From an uncultured Cryomorphaceae bacterium (GTDB lineage Bacteria; Bacteroidota; Bacteroidia; Flavobacteriales; Schleiferiaceae), in contig CAJWZE010000002.1 in assembly GCA_913049845.1 (NCBI GenBank), positions 1-64,000 of the forward strand: a stretch of DNA of 64,000 nt, written 5' to 3'. The notes under the pieces are model-generated. The model saw only the letters and a program-made list of their open reading frames with translations, was not told the origin of the DNA and did not search any database. Each line of letters starts with the position of its first letter. Positions within the stretch are counted from its first letter, which is position 1. Below are positions 1 through 8,268 of this stretch, one piece after another. A program made the position numbers and the translations under genes.

Positions 1-322
1 CTCCTGTATAGGTCGAGTAGGCACTTGCTACGAGGTCGTGATCGACATTTACGTCTGCATTTGGGAGCACTCGTTGTAAACCGTCTTTAACGATGTCCTT
101 CAAGCTTTCAGAGGATGCGCCAGCACCGTAGAAGTAAACGTATTTTACTTGGTTATAGATGGTTTTAACCATCTCGTTCTCACTCAACTCCTCGTTAATA
201 AAAGAAGCTGAATGAAAATATGGGTTGAACCCCATTGTAGAGAAGCGCTTGTGTTCAGTGCCGTTTGATTTTAAGACCACCCAGTCACATTTCGTAGAAC
301 CGCTTTCTCCAATTAATATCAT
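1..322 (-). CDS. BadF/BadG-type ATPase, N-acetylglucosamine-kinase-like (3' part missing)
   Basis: The first about 107 codons are present; the gene runs off the left edge. The N-terminus MILIGESGSTKCDWVV carries the phosphate-1 motif (G-x-SGSTK-x-D-W) of the ASKHA-fold BadF/BadG/BcrA/BcrD ATPase family. In Bacteroidota, members of this family are annotated as N-acetylglucosamine kinases, which phosphorylate GlcNAc or related aminosugars with ATP in the cytosol. The ATG was chosen because the motif follows it at once. It lies downstream of pfkA and gapA on the same strand, which fits sugar catabolism, but a strong hairpin separates it from gapA, so it may have its own promoter. Substrate specificity cannot be read from the fragment. 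Confidence 0.75.
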   Translation of the reverse strand, partial: MILIGESGSTKCDWVVLKSNGTEHKRFSTMGFNPYFHSASFINEELSENEMVKTIYNQVKYVYFYGAGASSESLKDIVKDGLQRVLPNADVNVDHDLVASAYSTYTG

Positions 323-337
323 AGCGAATTATAGTAA

Positions 338-362
338 GTCCTCGCGGCCGAGCCGCGAGGAC
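338..362 (-). terminator. Hairpin terminator after gapA
   Basis: A perfect 11-bp GC-rich stem (GTCCTCGCGGC with its complement) closes a 3-nt loop 11 bases past the gapA stop codon. The T-tract on the minus strand is weak (TTACTATAATT), so it may act as a processing or partial terminator ahead of the kinase-like gene. Confidence 0.7.
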
Positions 363-373
363 ATTAAGTAGTA

Positions 374-1360
374 TTAAGCTAGACGCTCAACTAGGTTTGC
401 CAAACGTGCAGAGTAGCCAGCTTCGTTATCGTACCAACCTAGAACTTTAACCAAGTTTCCTTTTGCTGAAGTTACGCCTGCATCGAAGATACAGCTGTGC
501 TTGTCGCCAATGATATCAGAGCTTACGATTGGATCTTCAGTATACATTAGGATGCCCTTCAAAGGACCTTCAGCAGCTTCTTTCATTGCGTCATTGATTT
601 CCTCGGCAGTAGCTTCAGTTTTTAATTGGACCGTAAGATCTGTTGCAGAACCTGTGATGGTAGGAACACGCATTGCGTATCCATCTAGTTTACCTTTCAA
701 CTGTGGCAATACCAAAGCAACAGCCTTAGCAGCACCTGTTGAAGTAGGTATCATATTTACTGCTGCTGCACGTGCACGACGCTTGTCGGAGTGCGGAGCA
801 TCTTGGATGCGCTGATCAGAAGTGTATGCGTGGATGGTGCACATAAAACCGCTCTCGATACCGAACTTTTCGTCCAATACTTTTGCCATTGGAGACAAAC
901 AGTTCGTAGTACACGAAGCGTTGCTTACCATTGTATCTTTTGCAGTCAATTCATCGTCGTTAACGCCTAAAACGATTGTTTTAATGTCGCCTGATGCCGG
1001 AGCACTGAGCACTACTTTCTTAGCACCTGCTTTGATATGCTTGCCCATACCCCCAGCATCGCGGAAGAAACCTGTAGATTCAATCACTAGATCAACACCT
1101 AGCTCAGCCCAAGGCAAAGTTGCAGGATCGCGCTGAGCGTACACAGTAATTTCTTTACCGTTTATTATTAAGCTGTTTTCAGTGTGCTCAACTGTACCAT
1201 TGAAACGACCGTGCGCACTATCGTATTTCAAGAGGTGTGCAAGCATATCGGTAGCTGTTAAATCATTTATTGCTATAATTTCCACGTTGTTTTTTTCGAT
1301 CAAGTTTCTGAACGTCAAACGACCGATGCGGCCGAATCCATTGATTGCAATTTTACTCAT
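374..1360 (-). CDS. gapA: Glyceraldehyde-3-phosphate dehydrogenase (type I)
   Basis: Cytosolic glycolytic enzyme that oxidises glyceraldehyde-3-phosphate to 1,3-bisphosphoglycerate with NAD+. The Rossmann motif INGFGRIGR is at residues 6-14, Asp33 sits where NAD-specific enzymes keep an acid, and the active site SNASCTTNC places the catalytic Cys at about residue 150. The length (328 aa) is slightly below the usual 330-335, with both domains intact. It follows pfkA by 14 bases on the same strand, so the two are probably co-transcribed, and a hairpin follows its stop. Confidence 0.97.
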   Translation of the reverse strand: MSKIAINGFGRIGRLTFRNLIEKNNVEIIAINDLTATDMLAHLLKYDSAHGRFNGTVEHTENSLIINGKEITVYAQRDPATLPWAELGVDLVIESTGFFRDAGGMGKHIKAGAKKVVLSAPASGDIKTIVLGVNDDELTAKDTMVSNASCTTNCLSPMAKVLDEKFGIESGFMCTIHAYTSDQRIQDAPHSDKRRARAAAVNMIPTSTGAAKAVALVLPQLKGKLDGYAMRVPTITGSATDLTVQLKTEATAEEINDAMKEAAEGPLKGILMYTEDPIVSSDIIGDKHSCIFDAGVTSAKGNLVKVLGWYDNEAGYSARLANLVERLA

Positions 1361-1374
1361 AATCTAGTGTGTTG

Positions 1375-2358
1375 TTAGGTTGCTAGAATTCTAGCGATTG
1401 TTAGCATTTCTTCGTCTAAATCTGTGGTCTTAGAAATTGCTTCTGATAGTGGTGTATAAACTATTTTTTGGTTGATAATTCCCGTCATAACCTTGGCTTG
1501 ACCTTTGATTAATCCCTTTACGGCGTAGAAGCCTAATACAGAGGCTAGAACACGGTCGTTAGTTGATGGTGATCCTCCACGCTGCGTATGACCGAGGTTC
1601 GTCACCTTCACGTCAATGCTTGGGAATTCTTTTTTCACTGCTTTTGCAATGTCAAATATATCGCCGAGGTGGTTCCCTTCTGCGACCATAACAATATTCG
1701 AGGTCTTACGCTTTGCCTGTGCTTGGCGAAGGTCTTTAAATAAATCATCGTACGTACTCTTCTTTTCTGGGAGAATGATACTTAAAGCACCGGTAGCCAT
1801 GCCTGTCGAGGCAGCTATATACCCTGTATCTCTACCCATTACTTCAACAAAAAAAAGACGGTTGTGTGAAGAGGCGGTATCGCGGATTTTGTCAACACTC
1901 TCAATAACTGTATTAGTAGCTGTATCGTATCCAATGGTGAAATCTGTCCCGTATAAATCATTATCAATGGTTCCTGGGACACCGATAACACGAATATTGT
2001 GTTCTTCGGCAATCTTTAACGCTCCGGCGAAAGAACCGTCACCGCCAATTACTACTAGTGCATCGATATCTCTTTTTTTTAGATTTGCCGCAGCCTTTGA
2101 ACGTCCTTCAGATGTTCTGAACTCTTGACTGCGCGCACTTTTCAAGAAAGTACCTCCAAGTGCAAGGATGTGCTTAACACTATCTGTGGTCAATTCTACG
2201 ATATCATCTTCTATCATTCCTTCGTATCCATGGTAAGCTCCAAATACTTTTTTTCCATAGTATAAAGCAGTTCTTGTCACTGCACGAATAGCAGCGTTCA
2301 TCCCAGGAGCGTCGCCCCCGGAGGTAAGGACCATAATATTGTTAATCTCTTCAGACAT
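1375..2358 (-). CDS. pfkA: ATP-dependent 6-phosphofructokinase
   Basis: Phosphorylates fructose-6-phosphate to fructose-1,6-bisphosphate, the committed step of glycolysis. The protein is 327 aa, close to the family norm of about 320. ATP-binding GGD is near residue 14, GGDGS near 105, and the catalytic loop GTIDND near 129-134. The ATG before SEEINN was chosen over an upstream GTG because a -7 element (TATCTTTG) ends only a few bases before it. The palindrome described at 2377-2397 sits just upstream, between likely -7 and -33 positions, so control by the divergent NUDIX-type regulator is plausible. First gene of a pfkA-gapA unit. Confidence 0.96.
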   Translation of the reverse strand: MSEEINNIMVLTSGGDAPGMNAAIRAVTRTALYYGKKVFGAYHGYEGMIEDDIVELTTDSVKHILALGGTFLKSARSQEFRTSEGRSKAAANLKKRDIDALVVIGGDGSFAGALKIAEEHNIRVIGVPGTIDNDLYGTDFTIGYDTATNTVIESVDKIRDTASSHNRLFFVEVMGRDTGYIAASTGMATGALSIILPEKKSTYDDLFKDLRQAQAKRKTSNIVMVAEGNHLGDIFDIAKAVKKEFPSIDVKVTNLGHTQRGGSPSTNDRVLASVLGFYAVKGLIKGQAKVMTGIINQKIVYTPLSEAISKTTDLDEEMLTIARILAT

Positions 2359-2363
2359 AGTCG

Positions 2364-2371
2364 CAAAGATA
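2364..2371 (-). promoter_or_regulatory. Promoter -7 element of pfkA
   Basis: TATCTTTG on the minus strand matches the Bacteroidota -7 consensus TAnnTTTG. It lies only five bases before the pfkA ATG, implying a very short or absent leader. Confidence 0.55.
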
Positions 2372-2376
2372 GCAAC

Positions 2377-2397
2377 TAAGTGTAAATAATACACTTA
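2377..2397. promoter_or_regulatory. Palindromic operator candidate (TAAGTGTA-N5-TACACTTA)
   Basis: A perfect inverted repeat of two 8-bp arms around an AATAA spacer, in the gap between divergent pfkA and the NUDIX-type regulator gene. A second site with the same arm and the same 5-bp spacing lies before susC (3237-3257). Its placement suggests autoregulation and control of pfkA. Which protein binds it is inference. Confidence 0.6.
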
Positions 2398-2457
2398 TTA
2401 AATAATTACTCCTTATATTCATTGACCCCAAAATTAAAAAACATACTTAAACTGACC

Positions 2458-3162
2458 ATGAGTGAATTGAAGGATATCAATCCGAATATTAGCGTTGACT
2501 GCGTAATATTTGGTTTCGATGGACAACGTCTTAATGTTCTTCTTATTCAAGAAAAAGACATCGGCCAGGGTATTCTCAGAATGCGTCTCCCAGGAGATTT
2601 GATTCATCGTGGCGAAGGGCTTGACGAAAGTGCAGACCGCGTATTGTGGGAGCTTTCGAGCTTAAAAAATGTTCACCTGCAACAATTTCACACCTTCGGA
2701 GATCCAGTTCGTGTAAACGGTGAAAAGGATAGAAAATGGCTAGAGCTGTACCGTGCAAACCCTAATGAGCGGGTAGTTACAGTTGCTTATTATGCCCTGG
2801 TTAAGATGGTAGACTTTGCTCCAAATCCGTCGAGTTTTGCGGGCGAGGCTTTGTGGGTTAATATTCGTGAAATTCCAGAATTGGCCTTTGACCATAATTG
2901 TATTGTCGATGTTGCCTTGACCAAGCTTCAGAGACATTTTGAACTGAATAAAACGGCTTACGAGTTGCTACCGCCTAAGTTTACATTAAACCAATTGCAG
3001 CAGTTGCATGAGGCCATTACTCAAGAAGAACTAGACAAGCGAAATTTTCGGAAAAAGATCGTCCGTGAAAAGATGATTGAGGCCACCGAAGAAAAACAGA
3101 AAGGAGTGCTTCATAAACCAGCCCGTTTGTATCGGGTTAAATCAGAAGATAGCCTCGTTTAA
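2458..3162 (+). CDS. NUDIX-domain transcriptional regulator (NrtR/AraR-like)
   Basis: The protein is 235 aa, with an N-terminal NUDIX domain (about residues 10-140) and a C-terminal part resembling a winged helix (about 150-225). The NUDIX box is degenerate: the region starting GDLIHRGEG ends in LWELSSL instead of REUxEE, as expected for a ligand-sensing rather than hydrolytic domain. NrtR-family proteins of this kind regulate NAD or sugar genes, and in Bacteroides an L-arabinose regulator (AraR) has this architecture. The first ATG was chosen; an upstream in-frame TTG is less likely. It is divergent from pfkA and directly upstream of susC, so it is the best candidate regulator of the adjacent PUL. 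The effector is unknown. Confidence 0.8.
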   Translation: MSELKDINPNISVDCVIFGFDGQRLNVLLIQEKDIGQGILRMRLPGDLIHRGEGLDESADRVLWELSSLKNVHLQQFHTFGDPVRVNGEKDRKWLELYRANPNERVVTVAYYALVKMVDFAPNPSSFAGEALWVNIREIPELAFDHNCIVDVALTKLQRHFELNKTAYELLPPKFTLNQLQQLHEAITQEELDKRNFRKKIVREKMIEATEEKQKGVLHKPARLYRVKSEDSLV

Positions 3163-3236
3163 AGCGAAAAGCACCTCGTTTGGTTAAAAAACGGGCCGAT
3201 TCAGTTAATACCGCCTTTTTACACGCTTCGAAGCAA

Positions 3237-3257
3237 TAAGTGTATTCTTTACATTTG
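3237..3257. promoter_or_regulatory. Operator candidate overlapping the susC promoter
   Basis: TAAGTGTA-N5-TACATTTG: the left arm is identical to the operator candidate before pfkA, the spacer is the same length, and the right arm matches 6 of 8 bases. A further half-site CACTTA follows at about 3267-3272, and the whole stretch 3238-3272 is also a longer imperfect dyad. Confidence 0.55.
3250..3257 (+). promoter_or_regulatory. Promoter -7 element of the susCD operon
   Basis: TACATTTG is a full match to TAnnTTTG, 26 bases before the susC ATG. It coincides with the right arm of the operator candidate, so bound regulator would occlude it. This favours repression. Confidence 0.55.
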
Positions 3258-3283
3258 AAGAATACAACACTTAACACCAAAAC

Positions 3284-6200
3284 ATGAAGCGATTCTCACG
3301 TTTTCTCGTGGCTCTTTCACTACTAATAGGCAGCACAGTTTATGCTCAGTCTGTTACGGGTACGGTGGTAGATGAGTTCAATGAACCATTACCGTCGGTA
3401 GCCATTTCAGTTGATAGAGGTGGAGCGACCTCTACCAAGTCCAATGGTCAATATTCCCTTTCATTGAAGCCGGGGAAGTACGCCATAACCTATTCTTTTG
3501 TCGGTTACGAACCGGTCGTTAAAGAAGTAGATTTAAAAGGCAAGCAAATCATCAATGTAACGATGAAGCCTTCGAGCAACCAACTCGACGAGGTTGTAAT
3601 TGTAGGATATGGTGTGGCGCGTAAGCGAGACCTCACCGGCTCGGTAGTTTCTTTGAAGACCAAAGAGCTCACGGATATCCCAACACCTTCTTTTGAAAAT
3701 GCCATTCAAGGAAAGGCAGCCGGGGTACAGGTAATTACCGGTTCAGGTATTGCCGGTTCAGGCTCTATGGTGCGTATACGTGGAGTCGCGTCTATTTCTG
3801 CAGGTGGTGATCCGCTTTATGTAGTAGACGGTATACCAATTACACAAGATTATTTCTTGAATGGTAACCGCGGTGGTTTTAACACTAACCCACTTGCAAC
3901 GATTAATTCGAACGATATCGAATCTGTGGAGATCTTGAAAGATGCAGCAGCAACAGGTATTTACGGTTCGCGTGGTTCAAACGGGGTTGTATTGATAACC
4001 ACAAAAAGAGGTAAGAGCAAGAAGTTGGCGTACAACTTCTCCTCGCGCGTTGGTTTCTCGAACCCAACGGCATTGCCGAATATGATGAACAAAGACGAGT
4101 ACCTTCAGATGTACGAAGAGTCATGGGTAAACGACGGCAACGTAGGTGTGCCTGAGCTTCCAGGTAACCGTATGAGTTGGTCAGAAGCGCAAGCTGCTGA
4201 AGGAACGGATTGGGTACAAGAAACCATTCGCCAAGGGATTAAGCACGGGTACGACTTTTCTGCTTCGCGCGCTTTCAAGGGCGGAAACTTCTACGCCGGC
4301 CTATCGTACAATGACAACCAAAGCTATTTGGCGGGTAACTCGTACGAGCGTTTAGCGGGACGTATCAATACAGATTTCGACATTACAAAACGATTCAAAT
4401 TAGGATTGAGCACGTCGCTTTCCCGCGGAGTGAACAACCGTATCGATGCCGCCTGGTCGGGAGGTTTTGGTGAGGCGATGTCTCGTGCACTTCCAATCTA
4501 TCCTATTTACTACGCAGAAGACGAGTACGACGACGACGGCAACCTCGTTGCTTCCGCGGGTGATTACTGGTTGAAAGGCGGTATAAGTCTAAACCCAGTG
4601 GCCCAGCGCGACATGAAAGATTGGACAGCTATTGAGGACCGCTCGATCAATAACATTACAATGAACTACAAATTGAACAACAACTGGACCTTCCGCGGTC
4701 AAGGGGCGTTCGATTACATGCATTTCGAAGATCACATTTGGGAGAAGCCGGGTTACGATCCTACTTATAAGGACGCGGACGGCAATTTCTTGGGTCGTGC
4801 AAATATGTACCCGTACAGCGTTTACAATACTTCTGGTAACGTTACAGCAAGCTACATCAAAGATTTGGGCGAAGAACATCACATCAACTGGTTGATTGGT
4901 TCAGAGTACCAATACAATAGAATTAGGCGTTGGGACGGCTACTATGACAGCGAGGCTGTTGGTCAGATCCGCGAGACGGGTCAGTGGGTGAACGATCCTT
5001 TGAGCTACATTGAAGAATATGCTTTTGCTTCAGCCTTTACTCGTTTGAATTACAACTTCAAAGGCAAATACTATGCAGAGGCGTTGATTCGTCGCGACGG
5101 CTCTTCGAAGTTTGGTCCGAACAACAAGTACGGAAACTTCCCTGCGGCTTCGGTGGCATGGGTTCTTTCTGACGAAGACTTTATGGCTAATCTACCTGCA
5201 GTGAACTTCTTGAAGTTTAAAACATCCGTAGGTAAGAACGGTAACTCTGCTATCCCTTCGTACCAGTGGTTTGGTTACTACAACGTAGCTAACAACGGTT
5301 ATGGCGGTCAGACCTACCGTTACCCTGTGATTCGCGAAAACGCAGATTTGCGTTGGGAGACCTCTACGACTTATGATGTAGGTCTTGAGTACGGATTGTT
5401 CAACGATCGCATTTCGGGTGAATTGGCTTGGTACCGCAAGCAAACGAACGACATGTTATTGAACGTTACCCTTCAAGGTTCTACAGGATTCGGTTCTTGG
5501 TGGGACAACGTAGGTAGCGTTTACAACACAGGTGTTGAATTTACGATCAAATCCAGAAACATCGTGACAGATAACTTCACGTGGACCACAGACTTCAACA
5601 TTGCACGTAACTACAACCAGATTAGTTCTATCGGAGAGTACTCGCCAGATGCAGTAAGTGGTGGCACGAACGATACTCGTGTCGTTGTGGGAATGCCAAT
5701 TGGTACGAACTACCTCGTTCAATTCTCACATGTAGATCCGGCGAACGGTCTTCCAGTTTACCTCGACAAAGATGGCAACGAGACCTACACTTGGGACCTT
5801 CAGAACCGTGTGGCAGTAGGTAACGTAATGCCAGACGCCATTGGTGGTTTGACCAATACGTTTAATTACAAGAACTGGGAGTTTGGCTTTATGTGGGTAT
5901 TCACAATAGGTGGAGATATCTACGACAGCTCTTCGAAGCGTCAGATGGGTGTTGTGACCGATTGGAATATGCGTACAGATTTGTTCGACCGCTGGCAACA
6001 GCCGGGTGATATTGCAACATACCCGCGTCTCAGCCGCGACTACCGTACCTACGGTTCAAATACGGAGTGGATCAACACCAACCTATGGTTACACGACGGG
6101 ACCTACGCTCGTCTGCGCAACGTGAAGTTGAGCTACCGCATACCGCAAGAAAAATTAACCAAGAACGTAAAAGGTATGACCGTAAATTTTACCTGTACGA

Positions 6201-6352
6201 ACCTCATTACGCTTACAAATTTCATCGGTTTGGATCCAGAGATTGCTCGTGACTTCGAGAATGCTACCGATCGTAACATGTCACCGAACATTACGTATCT
6301 CACCCCACCGCAGGAGAAGACATACAACATCGGTGTAAATATTAACTTTTAA
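3284..6352 (+). CDS. SusC/RagA-type TonB-dependent outer-membrane transporter
   Basis: Outer-membrane porin of a glycan-uptake complex, importing oligosaccharides with TonB energy together with SusD. The protein is 1022 aa: signal peptide ending VYAQ (about residue 22), a carboxypeptidase-regulatory-like domain (about 24-100), the junction NQLDEVVIVGYG, a plug domain containing VRIRG and YVVDGIPI and ending near GVVLITTKRG, then a beta-barrel to the C-terminus. It is followed after 12 bases by susD and two small exported proteins. The downstream maltose-type transporter and starch-binding-like protein suggest maltodextrin as the substrate; this is inference from neighbours, not from SusC itself. 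Confidence 0.93.
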   Translation: MKRFSRFLVALSLLIGSTVYAQSVTGTVVDEFNEPLPSVAISVDRGGATSTKSNGQYSLSLKPGKYAITYSFVGYEPVVKEVDLKGKQIINVTMKPSSNQLDEVVIVGYGVARKRDLTGSVVSLKTKELTDIPTPSFENAIQGKAAGVQVITGSGIAGSGSMVRIRGVASISAGGDPLYVVDGIPITQDYFLNGNRGGFNTNPLATINSNDIESVEILKDAAATGIYGSRGSNGVVLITTKRGKSKKLAYNFSSRVGFSNPTALPNMMNKDEYLQMYEESWVNDGNVGVPELPGNRMSWSEAQAAEGTDWVQETIRQGIKHGYDFSASRAFKGGNFYAGLSYNDNQSYLAGNSYERLAGRINTDFDITKRFKLGLSTSLSRGVNNRIDAAWSGGFGEAMSRALPIYPIYYAEDEYDDDGNLVASAGDYWLKGGISLNPVAQRDMKDWTAIEDRSINNITMNYKLNNNWTFRGQGAFDYMHFEDHIWEKPGYDPTYKDADGNFLGRANMYPYSVYNTSGNVTASYIKDLGEEHHINWLIGSEYQYNRIRRWDGYYDSEAVGQIRETGQWVNDPLSYIEEYAFASAFTRLNYNFKGKYYAEALIRRDGSSKFGPNNKYGNFPAASVAWVLSDEDFMANLPAVNFLKFKTSVGKNGNSAIPSYQWFGYYNVANNGYGGQTYRYPVIRENADLRWETSTTYDVGLEYGLFNDRISGELAWYRKQTNDMLLNVTLQGSTGFGSWWDNVGSVYNTGVEFTIKSRNIVTDNFTWTTDFNIARNYNQISSIGEYSPDAVSGGTNDTRVVVGMPIGTNYLVQFSHVDPANGLPVYLDKDGNETYTWDLQNRVAVGNVMPDAIGGLTNTFNYKNWEFGFMWVFTIGGDIYDSSSKRQMGVVTDWNMRTDLFDRWQQPGDIATYPRLSRDYRTYGSNTEWINTNLWLHDGTYARLRNVKLSYRIPQEKLTKNVKGMTVNFTCTNLITLTNFIGLDPEIARDFENATDRNMSPNITYLTPPQEKTYNIGVNINF

Positions 6353-6364
6353 TCCTTAGCAATT

Positions 6365-7774
6365 ATGAAAAAGATAGTAGCACATTTAGCACTTGTAGCG
6401 ATTGTAGTAGGAAATTCATCTTGTGAGCGTATCCTAGATTTCAAAGCGGATACTACGTCTCAGATTCCAGCAGATTCAGCCATCGTAACCATCGAGGATG
6501 CGGAGCAGTTGTTGGTGAGTGTATATGATGTTGCGGCAAACGCCTTCAACGGCCGTTTTCAAAACATCCCTGAAGTAATGTCGGACAACCTTGCAGACCC
6601 ACTAGGTTTGAATGGGGAGTATGCGCAAATTTACCGTTGGACGTCTTCGTTCTTTAACGGTTCTTTTGGCGGCGAATACCGAGATGCATACATCGCCATA
6701 TACCGCGCTAACACCTTGTTGGAAGAGGTAGCTGACCTAGAAGGTGCAACCGCAGAAAGCATCGAAAGAATTTCTGCTGAAGCAAAATTCATTCGCGCAT
6801 TTTGTCATTACCATGTGGTTCGTATCTGGGCCTTGCCTTACGGCTACACCTCAGACAACAGCCACCTCGGTATTCCATTAAAGTTGAGCGCCGATCAGAC
6901 GCCGCAAATGCGTGCGACAGTTGCTGACGTATATGCCGCAATTGTTTCAGATCTATTGGACGCCGAGGTAGATCTTCCTGCAGACAATGGCATCTTTGCC
7001 GACCAGATGGCGGCGAAAGGTCTTTTAGCTAAGGTGTATTTGGAGATGGGCGATTTCGCCAATGCAAAAGCCAAAGCAGCTGAGGTAATTGGTTCGGGCT
7101 ACTACAGCTTAGAGCAAGATTTAACGAAGCGTTACAACGACCATCCAAATACGAGCTTACCGGCTGAATTCATCTTCACTTTGGTGAGCACAAACGAAGT
7201 AATTGGTGCCGACACCTTGGTTGACGAGCGCGGTTCAGGTTATGTGTGGAACTATCGTTCTGACGATCCAAATGCTAATCCTGCGCTTAAAGCCTCTGCG
7301 GATCTATATGTTGCGGCGACAAGCGATACCAACGACTTGCGTGGTCAAACGTGGTACAACATCCGCAATGCAGGTTCAGCTGACGAGCTGTACATGATCA
7401 GCAAGTTTGATGCAAGCTTTATCGATGTGCCGCTTATTCACCTGACAGAAATGTATTTGATCTATGCGGAATGTAACGTTCGTTTGAATGGCGATGCTGA
7501 TGGGACAGGATTGGGCTACATTAACGATTTAAGAACACGAGCAAACGTGGCTTCCTTGAGTTCGCTTTCGGTAAGCGATGTGATGAACGATCGAAGATTG
7601 GAGATGGCCTGTGAGGGCGATCGTCTGTTCCAGCTTAAGCGTCAAGGAGTGCTCGGCGAAATTCAGAAGATTAGAGGAGTAGATTGGGATTGTCCAGGAA
7701 TGGTACTCCAATTTCCTAACTTTGAAGGAACCGCCCAAGGATTTATTTATAACGAAGAAGGAGGCTGCGAATAA
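6365..7774 (+). CDS. SusD/RagB-family surface glycan-binding lipoprotein
   Basis: Lipoprotein lid of the SusCD transporter that captures oligosaccharides at the cell surface. The signal peptide ends GNSSC, with the lipidated Cys near residue 20. The SusD-like TPR fold is indicated by the early YRWTSSFFNGSFGG region, the helical segment with EAKFIRAFCHYHVVRIW, and the typical C-terminal run LTEMYLIYAECNVRL then DRRLEMACEGDRLFQLKR. Length (469 aa) is at the small end of the family, resembling maltodextrin-type SusD proteins. It is translated directly after susC and shares its promoter. Confidence 0.92.
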   Translation: MKKIVAHLALVAIVVGNSSCERILDFKADTTSQIPADSAIVTIEDAEQLLVSVYDVAANAFNGRFQNIPEVMSDNLADPLGLNGEYAQIYRWTSSFFNGSFGGEYRDAYIAIYRANTLLEEVADLEGATAESIERISAEAKFIRAFCHYHVVRIWALPYGYTSDNSHLGIPLKLSADQTPQMRATVADVYAAIVSDLLDAEVDLPADNGIFADQMAAKGLLAKVYLEMGDFANAKAKAAEVIGSGYYSLEQDLTKRYNDHPNTSLPAEFIFTLVSTNEVIGADTLVDERGSGYVWNYRSDDPNANPALKASADLYVAATSDTNDLRGQTWYNIRNAGSADELYMISKFDASFIDVPLIHLTEMYLIYAECNVRLNGDADGTGLGYINDLRTRANVASLSSLSVSDVMNDRRLEMACEGDRLFQLKRQGVLGEIQKIRGVDWDCPGMVLQFPNFEGTAQGFIYNEEGGCE

Positions 7775-7788
7775 AGCAGTTTAGCGAT

Positions 7789-8262
7789 ATGAAAAAAGTA
7801 ACATTATTTATTGCGAGCGCCTTATTGATTATGGGCGCATGTAAGCGAGAAGTTGGGCCTATCGGACCAGCATACGAATCCGGTGCAGGTATCGTCGGTA
7901 CTTGGGAGTTGACCAATGCGGATCAAACCGATGTAACGCTACCCGTACCAGAAACCAGAGATATCAGTTCGTTCTACCAAAATAATCAAGATAAATGGGT
8001 GGTGGTGTTTAGCGAGGACAGCACCTATACGGTGAATTCACAGGGCCCAGGTTTCGATTTATTTGGTGTCGGAGGCACTTGGAAGTATAATACCCCAGAA
8101 TTCCCTTCTGAGTTGCACCTAACTCAGTTTGACACCGTAACGACGGTATTTCCTTTGGGCAATATGCCCCGTACAATAGATCAGAACGTGAGTATTGTCT
8201 GCGACCGTATTCGTTGCGACAAGCCAAGTGTTTCTTACAAATTAACCTTCACTAGAAAATAG
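7789..8262 (+). CDS. Small PUL lipoprotein, lipocalin-like (DUF5004-like)
   Basis: The protein is 157 aa with a lipoprotein signal (IMGAC, Cys near residue 18). A GTWELTNADQ motif near residue 37 and a later GTWKYN strand, alternating with short beta segments, resemble the lipocalin-like/DUF5004 proteins that accompany SusCD pairs. It occupies the position of susE in Sus-type loci, 14 bases after susD. A role as accessory surface-binding protein is inferred from position only; the family call is from memory of sequence style. Confidence 0.6.
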   Translation: MKKVTLFIASALLIMGACKREVGPIGPAYESGAGIVGTWELTNADQTDVTLPVPETRDISSFYQNNQDKWVVVFSEDSTYTVNSQGPGFDLFGVGGTWKYNTPEFPSELHLTQFDTVTTVFPLGNMPRTIDQNVSIVCDRIRCDKPSVSYKLTFTRK

Positions 8263-8268
8263 GCTCAA

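Noticed and set aside
2422-2457. Longer start (TTG) for the NUDIX-type regulator
   Set aside because: The first ATG gives the usual family N-terminus; the added residues are not conserved in style.
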